Shown here in pieces: positions 1 through 7,015 of a DNA stretch of 12,534 nt (position 1 is its first letter; each line of letters begins with the position of its first letter). Source of the stretch: Bacteroidaceae bacterium (GTDB lineage: Bacteria > Bacteroidota > Bacteroidia > Bacteroidales > Bacteroidaceae). The stretch covers positions 1 to 12,534 of the forward strand of contig CAADWS010000237.1 in the NCBI GenBank assembly GCA_900752815.1, in the 5' to 3' direction. A model generated the notes under the pieces. The model was not told the DNA's origin. It ran no database searches and saw only the letters and a list, made by a program, of their open reading frames with translations. Both the position numbers and the translations under genes were made by a program.

Positions 1-28
1 CAACACAGACAGGAATAAGAAATCAGGT

Positions 29-76
29 TGTCAACCCTAATCGTTTTTAGTGTTTAACCTGTCAACCATTTTTAGT
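29..76. repeat. Degenerate tandem direct repeat
   Basis: TGTCAACC occurs at 29-36 and 60-67, each followed by TTTTTAGT (44-51 and 69-76), with 7 nt between the two blocks in the first copy and 1 nt in the second. The first copy also contains the small palindrome GGTTGTCAACC (26-36). It could be a protein-binding site or the edge of an element that continues to the left. Function unknown. Confidence 0.4.
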
Positions 77-95
77 ACACCACAATCACGGTTTC

Positions 96-181
96 ACAGT
101 CCTTACTTTCGTAAAAACTAAAGTACTGACAGAATTTTCTAACAGTACTTTAGTTTTTACGAAAGTAAGGATTGTTTTTTG
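96..181. repeat. Long perfect inverted repeat with T-tract (copy 1 of a palindromic element)
   Basis: The arm at 101-128 is the exact reverse complement of 143-170: 28 bp with a 14-nt loop at 129-142. With one mismatch the arms extend outward to about 96 and 175. The right arm runs into ATTGTTTTTT, so on the plus strand it has the shape of an intrinsic terminator with an unusually long AT-rich stem. The 22 nt at 159-180 recur exactly at 9255-9276, and CTAAAGTACTGA (118-129) recurs at 9277-9288, so this belongs to a small family of intergenic palindromes. No transposase is nearby. Possible roles are terminator, REP/BIME-like element or MITE remnant. Confidence 0.75.
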
Positions 182-254
182 CGGTGAAAAAGTTATGGCA
201 GTGCGTTTAGTCTCTTTGGCCTCTTTGTCGTAGTTGGACCGAACTGACGTGAAC

Positions 255-300
255 AAACGGAACCCCCGGAAACGGCTCAGCGCTTCCGGGGGTTCCGCTT
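255..300 (-). terminator. Likely rnr terminator hairpin
   Basis: CGGAACCCCCGGAA at 258-271 pairs perfectly with TTCCGGGGGTTCCG at 284-297. The stem extends inward with one mismatch to 274/281, leaving a 6-nt loop. Read on the minus strand it begins about 24 nt after the rnr stop and is followed by TTTGTT, a short and imperfect U-tract. The stem is strong, but the weak tail keeps this moderate. Confidence 0.6.
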
Positions 301-323
301 GTCGTGACGGGCCGGTTCCGTCT

Positions 324-2648
324 TTATTTCCTGTATTTCTTGATATCCTTGAAATTCTTCGACTTCCGGCTGATGGACTTCTTGCCGTCTTTCTGCTTTT
401 TATCGGTCGCCTTCTGGGTGGGACTGTCAAGTTCCTCCACGAGTGAGAAGTCGAGCTGTTTGCGGTCCAGGTTGGCGCGCTCTACGCGGATGCGGAGCTT
501 GTCGCCCAGATTGTAGCGCTTGTGGGTGCGGCGGCCCACGAGGCAGTAGTTCCGTTCGTCAAATTCGTAGTAGTCGCCCATGAGTTCGCGCAGCGGAATC
601 ATGCCTTCGCATTTGTTGTCGTCGAGTTCGACGTAGAGGCCGAATTCGGTGACGCCCGAGATGCTGCCGTTGAACTCCTGTCCGATGCGGTCGGCCATGA
701 ATTCCACCTGCTTGTATTTGATGCTGGCACGTTCGGCACTGGCAGCCAGTTGCTCCATGGCCGAGGCATGCTCGCAGAGCTCCTCATATTTGTTGGCGTT
801 GACCGAGCGGCCGCCTTCGCTGTATCGGGTCAGGAGGCGGTGCACCATGGTGTCGGGATAGCGGCGGATGGGGGAGGTGAAATGGGTGTAGTAGTCGAAC
901 ATGAGGCCGTAGTGTCCGATGTTGTGGACGCTGTATTTTGCCTTCATCATGGCGCGCAGGGCCACGAGTTCGATGACGCCTTCCTCCTTCTTTCCCTTCA
1001 CCTCGTCGAGCAGGCGGTTGAGGCTGCGCGACACGTCGAGCTTGCTGCCCTCGGTGCGGATTTTGTAGCCGAATTTCGTGATGAATCCGCTGAGCTTTTC
1101 GAGTTTTTCGGGGTCGGGCACGTCGTGGATACGGTAGGGCAGCACCTTGGGTTTCCGGTTCTTGGGCACCTTGCCCACCATTTCGGCCACGCTGCGGTTG
1201 GCCAGGAGCATGAATTCCTCCACCAGCTTGTTGGCATCCTTGGCGATTTTTACGTAAGTGGAGACGGGCTTTCCCTTGTCGTCGATTTCGAAGCGCACTT
1301 CGGGCCGGTCAAATCCGATGGAGCCGTGCTTGAAGCGCTTTTCGCGCAGTTGCCGTGCGATGTGGTTGAGGCGGATGAGCGCTTCGGCATGCTCGCCTTC
1401 GGGCTGGCTGCCGGCGGGCAGCGGTTCGGGATGTTCGCCGGGCAGATGGAGGTCGGCCTCCGAGGCCACTCCGTTGCGTTCGAGGATATACTGCACTTCT
1501 TCGTAGGTGAAGCGGCGGTCGGAGCGGATGACGGTGTGGGCCAGGTGCCAGCGCACGGTTTCGCCCTTTTCGTTGATGATAAAGATGGCCGAGTAGGCCA
1601 GTTTTTCTTCGTTGGGACGGAGCGAGCAGATGAAGTTGCAGAGCCGTTCGGGCAGCATGGGGATGGTGCGGTCGACGAGGTAGACGCTCGTGGCGCGTTT
1701 TTCCGCTTCGCGGTCGATGATGTCGCCTTCCTTCACGTAGTGCGACACGTCGGCAATGTGTACGCCCACTTCCCACAGGCCGTTGCCGGCCGGGCGGATG
1801 GAGAGGGCATCGTCAAAGTCCTTGGCGTCGTGCGGGTCGATGGTGAAGGTGAGCACGTCGCGGAAGTCTTCGCGGCGTGCGATTTCTTCGGGCGTGATGC
1901 CCGGCTCGAGTTTCTCGGCGGCGTCCTCCACAGCCTTGGGATAGTGGTAGGGCAGTCCGAATTCGGCCAGGATGGCGTGCATTTCGGCATTGTTCTCTCC
2001 CTGCCGGCCCAGGATGTCGACCACCTTTCCGATGGGGCTCTTCGACTTTTCGGGCCATTCCACGATTTTCACCACGGCCTTGTCGCCCGTCTTTCCGCCC
2101 TTGAGTTTGTCCTTGGGGATGAAGATGTCGGTGGCCAGCGAGCGGCTTTCGGTGACGAGGAAGCCGTAGCCCTTTTCCACCTGCAGGAGACCGACGAAGG
2201 TGTCCTTGGCGCGGCGGATGATTTCGATGACTTCGGCTTCGCGGGTGTGTCCCGGTCGGCGGGCCATCATGGTGACGCGCACGCGGTCGCCGTCGAGGGC
2301 GTGGCGTGAGTTGCGCTCACACACCAGGATGCTCTTGCCGCCGTCGTCGGGGATGAAGGCGTTGTGGCCGTTGCGCTTGCGCTGGAAGGTGCCTTCCATC
2401 ACCTGCGAGCGGATGGCCAGGCGGTAGTTTCCCTTGCCGTCGGTGGCCACATAGTCGTCGAGCACGAGTTCGTTGAGCACGTCGAGCGTCAGCATCTTGC
2501 TGGGATGGTTGGCGGCGTGGATGATGCGGAAAATGTCCTTGAGGGGAAAGTCCTTTTCCGGTTCGTTATGGAAAAGGTCGAGCAGCAGCTCCTGAATATT
2601 CTTTTTGGTGAGTCGTCCCTGACTCTTGCTGGGTTTGTTGCGTGTCAT
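324..2648 (-). CDS. rnr: Ribonuclease R (RNB-family 3'-5' exoribonuclease)
   Basis: Processive 3'-5' exoribonuclease that degrades structured RNA in the cytoplasm and takes part in RNA quality control. The 774-residue product shows the family order: N-terminal winged-helix-like region (about 15-80), cold-shock/OB domains (about 83-215), RNB catalytic domain (about 260-605) and S1 domain (about 653-737). The catalytic metal-binding motif DPHDAKDFDD lies at 271-280, giving aspartates 271, 277, 279 and 280; TSPIRRYPD at 591-599 is the other RNB signature. A Lys-rich tail (about 745-774) follows S1, as in other RNase R proteins. A Pro/Glu-rich insert sits near 398-422 inside RNB. The start at 2648 (MTRNKPSK) is preferred because the 28 residues of the longer open frame, from 2732, look unlike the family and overlap the likely promoter. 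No Shine-Dalgarno is seen. The gene is divergent from the DUF4294 gene. Family assignment is secure. Confidence 0.96.
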   Translation of the reverse strand: MTRNKPSKSQGRLTKKNIQELLLDLFHNEPEKDFPLKDIFRIIHAANHPSKMLTLDVLNELVLDDYVATDGKGNYRLAIRSQVMEGTFQRKRNGHNAFIPDDGGKSILVCERNSRHALDGDRVRVTMMARRPGHTREAEVIEIIRRAKDTFVGLLQVEKGYGFLVTESRSLATDIFIPKDKLKGGKTGDKAVVKIVEWPEKSKSPIGKVVDILGRQGENNAEMHAILAEFGLPYHYPKAVEDAAEKLEPGITPEEIARREDFRDVLTFTIDPHDAKDFDDALSIRPAGNGLWEVGVHIADVSHYVKEGDIIDREAEKRATSVYLVDRTIPMLPERLCNFICSLRPNEEKLAYSAIFIINEKGETVRWHLAHTVIRSDRRFTYEEVQYILERNGVASEADLHLPGEHPEPLPAGSQPEGEHAEALIRLNHIARQLREKRFKHGSIGFDRPEVRFEIDDKGKPVSTYVKIAKDANKLVEEFMLLANRSVAEMVGKVPKNRKPKVLPYRIHDVPDPEKLEKLSGFITKFGYKIRTEGSKLDVSRSLNRLLDEVKGKKEEGVIELVALRAMMKAKYSVHNIGHYGLMFDYYTHFTSPIRRYPDTMVHRLLTRYSEGGRSVNANKYEELCEHASAMEQLAASAERASIKYKQVEFMADRIGQEFNGSISGVTEFGLYVELDDNKCEGMIPLRELMGDYYEFDERNYCLVGRRTHKRYNLGDKLRIRVERANLDRKQLDFSLVEELDSPTQKATDKKQKDGKKSISRKSKNFKDIKKYRK

Positions 2649-2729
2649 GACAGTCGGGATGTTGTGAATGGAAAAAGTGTATGCGGAAAAGGCAGGTGCG
2701 GCTTTGGGCCGCCCTTTTTTCCTAACATA

Positions 2730-2757
2730 CAAAGGAAGTTATTTTTTCGGACACAAC
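2730..2757 (-). promoter_or_regulatory. Candidate rnr promoter
   Basis: On the minus strand TTCCTTTG (2730-2737) is one base from the Bacteroidetes -7 consensus TAnnTTTG, and TTG at 2754-2756 lies 16 nt upstream in the place of the -33 TTTG element. Transcription would start near 2723-2726 and give a leader of about 75 nt. This is inferred from the motif and its position only. Confidence 0.3.
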
Positions 2758-2794
2758 TGTCTAATTAAAGAATAATAACGCACGGTTCTGAAAA

Positions 2795-2815
2795 TTCTTG
2801 CTAAATTCGCTGCGG
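2795..2815 (+). promoter_or_regulatory. Candidate promoter of the DUF4294 gene, nearly leaderless
   Basis: TAAATTCG at 2802-2809 matches the Bacteroidetes -7 element TAnnTTTG with one change. It ends only 7 nt before the ATG at 2817, so the message would have almost no 5' leader. The 21 nt at 2795-2815 match 7016-7036, upstream of the endonuclease gene, at 19 positions. No convincing -33 element is seen at the usual distance. Confidence 0.42.
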
Positions 2816-2816
2816 T

Positions 2817-3452
2817 ATGAAAAAGTTCCGCTACATATTGCTCTTTCTTATGGCCTTGCCGGCCATTGCGTTGCAGGCCCAGGAGGCCGGCGACGAGGAT
2901 ACGCCTGCGGCCGGCGGCGATGCGCCGGCGCTGCCGTTGCAGGTGCAGGTGGGCAAAGTGGCTTATCAGGGCGACAGCATCCCCCACATCATTCTGCCCG
3001 AGCTGCAGAAGTATCCGCCGCTTGTGCTCCGCAGCGAGCGCGAGAGGAAACGCTACAACCGGCTTGTGACCAATGTGAAGCAGACATTACCGCTGGCCAA
3101 ATTGGCCAAACAGATTGTCATCGAGACCTATGAAACGCTCGAACTCTTGCCGACGAAGGAGGCCAAGGCCATGCATCTGGAAAAGATGGAGGACGAGCTG
3201 CGGCGCCGCTACAGTCCCGTGCTGCGGCGCATGAGCCGTTCGCAAGGTCGGTTGCTCATCAAGCTCATCGACCGGGAGTGCCACCAGACGGGCTACAGCA
3301 TCACGAAGGCCTTCGTCGGTTCGTTCAAGGCCAATGCCTATCAGGCCATAGCCTTTTGCTTCGGACACAGCCTGACGAAAAAGTACGACCCCGAAGGCGA
3401 CGATTTCTTTACCGAACGCGTGGTGCGCATGGTCGAGAGCGGACAGTTGTAG
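2817..3452 (+). CDS. Secreted DUF4294 protein
   Basis: A 211-residue protein of unknown function. Residues 1-22 form a signal peptide (MKKF, then a hydrophobic run ending in LQAQ), so export to the periplasm is expected. An Ala/Gly/Pro-rich linker (about 23-45) follows, then a region from about 48 to 205 that I recognise as DUF4294, a Bacteroidetes family. Visible conserved-looking pieces are YQGDSIPHIILPEL (50-63), a basic helical segment (about 73-135), and SQGRLLIKLIDRE followed by a Gly-Tyr pair (142-160). Length is normal for the family. There is no lipobox. The ATG at 2817 is fixed by the signal peptide. The gene is divergent from rnr with 168 bp between them. No function should be inferred beyond an exported, probably periplasmic helical protein. 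Confidence 0.85.
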   Translation: MKKFRYILLFLMALPAIALQAQEAGDEDTPAAGGDAPALPLQVQVGKVAYQGDSIPHIILPELQKYPPLVLRSERERKRYNRLVTNVKQTLPLAKLAKQIVIETYETLELLPTKEAKAMHLEKMEDELRRRYSPVLRRMSRSQGRLLIKLIDRECHQTGYSITKAFVGSFKANAYQAIAFCFGHSLTKKYDPEGDDFFTERVVRMVESGQL

Positions 3453-3471
3453 TGCGGATGGGCTTGCTTTT

Positions 3472-3502
3472 GCAGAGTCGGGTTGGCATATCTGCCTTTT
3501 TT
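3472..3502 (+). terminator. Possible weak terminator after the DUF4294 gene
   Basis: GCAGA (3472-3476) can pair with TCTGC (3491-3495), or GGCA (3485-3488) with TGCC (3493-3496), directly before TTTTTT at 3497-3502. The stems are short, so the T-run is the stronger part of the signal. It is placed correctly, about 20 nt after the stop codon. Confidence 0.38.
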
Positions 3503-3600
3503 GCCTTTTGCTTTTCTGTTTTTATCCGTTTTGAAGATTAACGAAGGGGCATATCTGATGAAATTCTTTATTTTTGCGGCATAAAATCACAGATATGCCC
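3485..3600 (+). promoter_or_regulatory. Triple GGCATATCTG motif around the resB promoter and start codon
   Basis: GGCATATCTG occurs at 3485-3494 and 3548-3557 in direct orientation, and its reverse complement CAGATATGCC at 3590-3599. The last two extend to an 11-bp perfect inverted repeat (3547-3557 with 3590-3600) with a 32-nt spacer. The right arm contains the resB ATG (3595-3597) and the spacer contains the -7 element. It could be an operator with three half-sites. It could also be an RNA stem in read-through messages that hides the resB start, since a transcript from the resB promoter itself would lack the left arm. Confidence 0.5.
3569..3576 (+). promoter_or_regulatory. Bacteroidetes -7 element for resB-ccsA
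   Basis: TATTTTTG is a perfect TAnnTTTG match. Transcription would start near 3581-3583, giving a leader of about 13 nt before the ATG at 3595. No clear TTTG is found about 19 nt upstream, so the -33 element is weak or absent. Confidence 0.5.
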
Positions 3601-4509
3601 AGCAGGACTGCCCTTTTGTTCATCGTCCCGATGGTAGTCGGCACAGCTGTTCAGGCTGTGGCCGGAAATTTTCCCGTTTCGTTCTTTTCGTTTCCCTTGA
3701 GTGGATTGTTCGGTGCCCTGTGGGTGGCGGCATTGGTTGTGCTCTATCGTGAGCGGCGCCAGTCGTGGCTCGTCGGTGCCCTGCTTTCGGGCAAGGCCAC
3801 GGCGTGGAGTCTGGGGCTGTTTGTCGCCGGCTGTCTGGTCATCGGGCTGTTTCCCCAGTTGCGTCCGTCCGAGGCGGCGGCCCGGGGCGGCGTGGCCGGA
3901 ATGCTGGGATGCTACAACTTCATGTCGTCCTGGCCTTTCGTTATCATGCTGGTGCTGCTGCTCAGCCATTTGGGACTGGTGACGCTCCGGGGCTTCTTGT
4001 CGAAGAGGCCGCACCGCTGGCGCTTTCTGCTCAATCATGCCGGTGTGTGGCTGGCGCTTTTTGCCGGTTTTGTGGGTGCGGCCGACGGACAGGACACCCG
4101 CCTGCTGGTGGAGCGTGACGGATGGAACCGCCTGTCCTACGACCGCGACTCGCGACCTGTCTATCAGCAGGAAAGCTACCGGCTCGTTGATTTTGAAAAG
4201 GAAACCTATCCCGACGGTACGCCCATGAGCTACCGGGCGCGGGTGCTGGCCGCAGTGCCGGGTGCCGACACCGTGTGCATGCACCTGGCTGTGAACGAGC
4301 CTTATGGCATTGCCTTCGGCAGGGACGTTTATCTGAGCGGATACGACCAGCAAAGTGCGGAGCCGCGCTATTGCATCCTGCAGATAGTGCATCAGCCTGC
4401 CCGCTGGCTGATGCAGGCCGGCATCGTCATGGCCTTTGCCGGGGCCGCCCTCCTGCTGGCCGGAGGACCGGTGCGCCGCAGTGCGGCAGAAAGGAGGACC
4501 GCGGCATGA
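3595..4509 (+). CDS. resB: Cytochrome c biogenesis protein ResB/Ccs1
   Basis: Membrane subunit of System II cytochrome c maturation, which with CcsA delivers haem to apocytochromes outside the cytoplasmic membrane. The 304-residue product has hydrophobic segments near 5-23, 35-51, 70-87, 112-130, 146-163 and 271-290. The large loop at about 164-270 carries the ResB-like pattern NEPYGIAFGRDVYLSGYD (234-251). Candidate haem-handling histidines are H125, H148 (in NHAG) and H266; this is inference. It is shorter than many ResB proteins, as is usual for Bacteroidetes forms. The ATG at 3595 is chosen over a TTG at 3574 because the TTG falls inside the -7 element. The stop codon overlaps the ccsA start by 4 nt, so the two are translationally coupled, as expected for subunits of one complex. 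Confidence 0.85.
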   Translation: MPSRTALLFIVPMVVGTAVQAVAGNFPVSFFSFPLSGLFGALWVAALVVLYRERRQSWLVGALLSGKATAWSLGLFVAGCLVIGLFPQLRPSEAAARGGVAGMLGCYNFMSSWPFVIMLVLLLSHLGLVTLRGFLSKRPHRWRFLLNHAGVWLALFAGFVGAADGQDTRLLVERDGWNRLSYDRDSRPVYQQESYRLVDFEKETYPDGTPMSYRARVLAAVPGADTVCMHLAVNEPYGIAFGRDVYLSGYDQQSAEPRYCILQIVHQPARWLMQAGIVMAFAGAALLLAGGPVRRSAAERRTAA

Positions 4510-5291
4510 TGGTGGGATGGGGACAATTCGTCTATTTCGCTGCTGCGGCGTCGCTCTTGTGGGCGGCGGGTGCAGCCAGTGCGCTCTTGCCGCGGAGCAG
4601 CCGGCGGATGGCCGTTGCCTTCAGCCTGGCCGGCATTGCGGTCTATGCCGCCTTTGTGGCCGGCTTGTGGTGCACTCTCGGGCGGCCGCCTCTGCGCACC
4701 ATGGGCGAGACACGGCTCTGGTATTCGCTCTTTCTGGGCGTGGCGGGACTGATTACCTATCTGCGCTGGGACTACCGCTGGATTCTGGCCTTCTCCACGC
4801 TGGTTTCGACCGTGTTTTCGGTCATCAACGTGCTCCGGCCCGAAATACACGATGCGGCGCTGATGCCGGCCTTGCAGAGCGGATGGTTCATTCCGCACGT
4901 CACGGTCTATATGTTTTCCTATTCCGTGCTGGGCTGTGCCTTCATCATCGCCGTGGCCGGATGCTTCCGCCACCGTGAGCGCTATCTCACCACGGCCGAC
5001 AGTCTGGTACGCACAGGAGTGGCCCTGCTCACGTTCGGCATGCTCACCGGTGCGGTGTGGGCCAAGGCGGCCTGGGGCAACTACTGGAACTGGGACCCCA
5101 AGGAAACCTGGGCTGCCGTCACCTGGGGCGGCTATCTGCTTTATCTCCATTTGCGGCTGAGGGGGAAGGTGCGGCCCAAAATGCTCTACGCCGTGCTGAT
5201 TGTCTCTTTTCTGGCCTTGCAGATGTGCTGGTATGGCGTCAACTATCTGCCGGCCGCGCAGGAAAGTGTTCATTTGTACAACCGTTCCTGA
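4506..5291 (+). CDS. ccsA: Cytochrome c biogenesis protein CcsA (haem-handling WWD protein)
   Basis: Partner of ResB in System II. It exports and presents haem for attachment to CxxCH motifs. The 261-residue, multi-spanning protein has the diagnostic tryptophan-rich motif WGNYWNWDPKE at 190-200, followed by TWAAVTWGGY. Histidines 131 (in IPHVTVYMFSYS), 215 (YLHLRLRG) and 256 (SVHLY, near the C-terminus) sit where CcsA proteins have their haem-ligand histidines. The early motif TMGETRLWYS (65-74) is also family-typical. The start at 4506 overlaps the resB TGA as ATGA; a second ATG at 4509 is possible. Length fits a stand-alone CcsA, not the fused ResB-CcsA form. Identification is firm. Confidence 0.93.
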   Translation: MMVGWGQFVYFAAAASLLWAAGAASALLPRSSRRMAVAFSLAGIAVYAAFVAGLWCTLGRPPLRTMGETRLWYSLFLGVAGLITYLRWDYRWILAFSTLVSTVFSVINVLRPEIHDAALMPALQSGWFIPHVTVYMFSYSVLGCAFIIAVAGCFRHRERYLTTADSLVRTGVALLTFGMLTGAVWAKAAWGNYWNWDPKETWAAVTWGGYLLYLHLRLRGKVRPKMLYAVLIVSFLALQMCWYGVNYLPAAQESVHLYNRS

Positions 5292-5367
5292 CCGTTGGGC
5301 AGTTGCAGTTTTCCGTGTAAGTCCGCCGCGTCCGTTTCCTTTCCGGCCTTTGATCATCCAATTATTC

Positions 5368-5382
5368 ACAATACACTATTGT
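5368..5382 (+). promoter_or_regulatory. Candidate operator upstream of the peroxidase gene
   Basis: ACAATA-CAC-TATTGT is a perfect dyad with 6-bp arms and a 3-nt spacer, 27 nt before the peroxidase ATG. It lies in the AT-rich part of the 118-bp gap after ccsA, where the gene's own promoter would be. No good -7 match could be fixed; TATTGTTC at 5377-5384 is a weak candidate overlapping the dyad. The regulator is unknown. Confidence 0.35.
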
Positions 5383-5409
5383 TCAATCACACAAAAAAAG
5401 AAAAACAGT

Positions 5410-6804
5410 ATGAAAACAGGTTCCAAGATTCTGATTGCGGCCTTGGCCGCAGTAGCTGTCCTGGCACTGGTCTACCGGCTGGTCAATACGGCTCCTTCGG
5501 CCGAGATGGAGAGTGACGCGCAGCTGAGTGCCATTCTTGAGAGCGCGGGCTGTATGGACTGCCACAGCAGCAACCCCGACCTCCCGTTCTATGCCAATTT
5601 CCCCATTGCGGGCGACCTGGTGCAGGATGATGCACGCAGAGGTTATCATTCCTTTGACGTGGAGCCGGCCATGAAGGCGCTGGCTTCGGGCGGAAAGGTA
5701 GGAGAAGTCGACCTGGCCCGCATTGAGAAGGTGCTTCTCGACGAAACCATGCCGATGGCCAAGTATTATCTGGTGCATTGGGGAGCGTCGCTCACCGGAA
5801 CGGAAAAGGAAATGGCCCTGGCTGCCATTGCCGCCCATCGCGCCGCAGCTTATCCCAACTCGCTGGCTGCTGCCGAATTTGCCAACGAAACCGTGCGCCC
5901 CATTGCCGATGCGCTGCCGGTTGATTCGCTGAAAGCCGCGCTCGGCAAGAAGCTTTACCACGATCCCCGCCTTTCGGTCGACAACACCATTTCCTGTGCC
6001 AGCTGCCACGGGCTCACCACCGGCGGTGTGGACAACAAGCAGTTCTCCGAGGGTGTGAACGGACAGTTGGGCGGTGTGAATGCTCCCACCGTTTTCAATG
6101 CCTACTATAACTTCGTCCAGTTCTGGGACGGTCGCGCCGCCACACTGGCCGATCAGGCTGCCGGTCCTCCGCTCAATCCCGTTGAAATGGCTTGCCAGTC
6201 GTTCGACGAAATCTGTGAGAAGTTGAATGCCGACAAGGCCTTCCGCGAGGAGTTTGTGAAAGCCTATCCCGACGGCTTTACCCAGGCCAACATCACCGAC
6301 GCCATCCAGGAGTTTGAAATGACGCTCCTCACCCCCAACTCCCGTTTCGACAAGTATCTCAAGGGCGACGCCACCGCGCTCACGGCCGAAGAAGTGGAGG
6401 GTTACAAACTCTTCAAGGACTATAGCTGCGCCACCTGCCATGCCGGCGAGAATCTGGGCGGACTCTCCTATGAGTACATGGGACTCTGGAAGGACTACTT
6501 TGCCGACCGCGGCACCGAACTGACCAACGAGGACAACGGACGCTTCAAGGAAACGGCACAGGAACGCGACCGTCACCGTTTCAAGGTGCCCGGACTGCGC
6601 AACATCGCCCTGACCTGGCCCTACTATCACGACGGAACGGTCAAGACGTTGGAAGAGGCAGTCAGCTCCATGGCTACCTATGAGGTGGGCAAGAAACTGA
6701 CCGATGAGGAAGTGGCCCGCATCACGGCATTCCTCAAGACCCTCACCGGAGAATATCAGGGCAGCGTGCTGACCAATACCAACACCAACCTTCACAGCAA
6801 ATAA
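5410..6804 (+). CDS. ccp: Tri-haem cytochrome c peroxidase, membrane-anchored (YhjA/Ccp-like)
   Basis: Reduces H2O2 to water with electrons from the respiratory chain, on the periplasmic side of the inner membrane. The 464-residue product has an N-terminal membrane anchor (about 6-24) and three c-type haem sites: CMDCH (48-52), CASCH (196-200) and CATCH (340-344). The last two belong to the classical di-haem peroxidase fold. NAPTVFNAYYNFVQFWDGRA (224-243) and GPPLNPVEM (252-260) carry the expected active-site Trp (239) and Glu (259). M421, in EAVSSMATYEVG, is the likely sixth ligand of the high-potential haem. The first haem lies in an extra N-terminal domain (about 38-150) with MPMAKYYLVHWG at 114-125. 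Anchor, extra haem and length all match E. coli YhjA/Ccp, a quinol peroxidase. The start at 5410 has A-rich upstream sequence. The gene lies 118 bp after ccsA and may have its own promoter. Confidence 0.93.
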   Translation: MKTGSKILIAALAAVAVLALVYRLVNTAPSAEMESDAQLSAILESAGCMDCHSSNPDLPFYANFPIAGDLVQDDARRGYHSFDVEPAMKALASGGKVGEVDLARIEKVLLDETMPMAKYYLVHWGASLTGTEKEMALAAIAAHRAAAYPNSLAAAEFANETVRPIADALPVDSLKAALGKKLYHDPRLSVDNTISCASCHGLTTGGVDNKQFSEGVNGQLGGVNAPTVFNAYYNFVQFWDGRAATLADQAAGPPLNPVEMACQSFDEICEKLNADKAFREEFVKAYPDGFTQANITDAIQEFEMTLLTPNSRFDKYLKGDATALTAEEVEGYKLFKDYSCATCHAGENLGGLSYEYMGLWKDYFADRGTELTNEDNGRFKETAQERDRHRFKVPGLRNIALTWPYYHDGTVKTLEEAVSSMATYEVGKKLTDEEVARITAFLKTLTGEYQGSVLTNTNTNLHSK

Positions 6805-6819
6805 GAGGACATATTTTTC

Positions 6820-6848
6820 CCGGCAGGCCGCGTCGCAGAGGCTGCCGG
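6820..6848 (+). other. Hairpin between the peroxidase stop and its terminator
   Basis: CCGGCAG (6820-6826) pairs with CTGCCGG (6842-6848) around a 15-nt loop, 15 nt after the stop. There is no T-tract after it, so it is not itself an intrinsic terminator. It could protect the 3' end of the message or help the stronger hairpin downstream. Confidence 0.4.
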
Positions 6849-6860
6849 AAACATACATCC

Positions 6861-6914
6861 CGACGGGAGACGTGCGGACATGATTCCGGCATCGTCTCCC
6901 GCCGGTGTTTTTTT
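6861..6914 (+). terminator. Intrinsic terminator of the peroxidase gene
   Basis: CGACGGGAGACG (6861-6872) pairs with CGTCTCCCGCCG (6893-6904), 11 of 12 positions, and TTTTTTT follows at 6908-6914. The 20-nt interior contains a further short GC-rich inverted repeat, so the hairpin may extend inward. It closes the resB-ccsA-ccp block. Confidence 0.85.
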
Positions 6915-7015
6915 CCCTGTTGCGGGCGGTCGGGTAAGGATTGATTGCGGTGGAGTCCGGGCGTGCGGCACCGTCTGCCGATTTCGGCCGGTCCCTTCCT
7001 CCGGTATTCCGGATT

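Larger units (their letters stand above)
1..254. other. Gene-free left end of the window
   Basis: I see no credible coding frame here. The stretch holds a degenerate direct repeat (29-76) and a long inverted repeat with a T-tract (96-181), described separately. A minus-strand open frame covering 86-430 runs through the inverted repeat and the rnr 3' end and resembles no protein I know. Whatever gene lies to the left is outside the window; the hairpin with its T-tract is oriented to terminate plus-strand transcripts entering from there. Confidence 0.6.

Noticed and set aside
86..430. 114-residue minus-strand open frame at the left end
   Set aside because: It runs through the long inverted repeat, the rnr terminator and the rnr C-terminus in another frame. 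It is very basic and unlike any family I know.
522..2309. 595-residue plus-strand open frame antisense to rnr
   Set aside because: It mirrors rnr codon bias (GC-rich third positions) and reads as low-complexity Val/Phe/Asp/His/Gly. The opposite strand is an intact RNase R with all catalytic residues.
3558..3584. 8-codon open frame (MKFFIFAA) ahead of resB
   Set aside because: It overlaps the -7 element, so it would not be on the message from that promoter, and there is no sign of selection for it.
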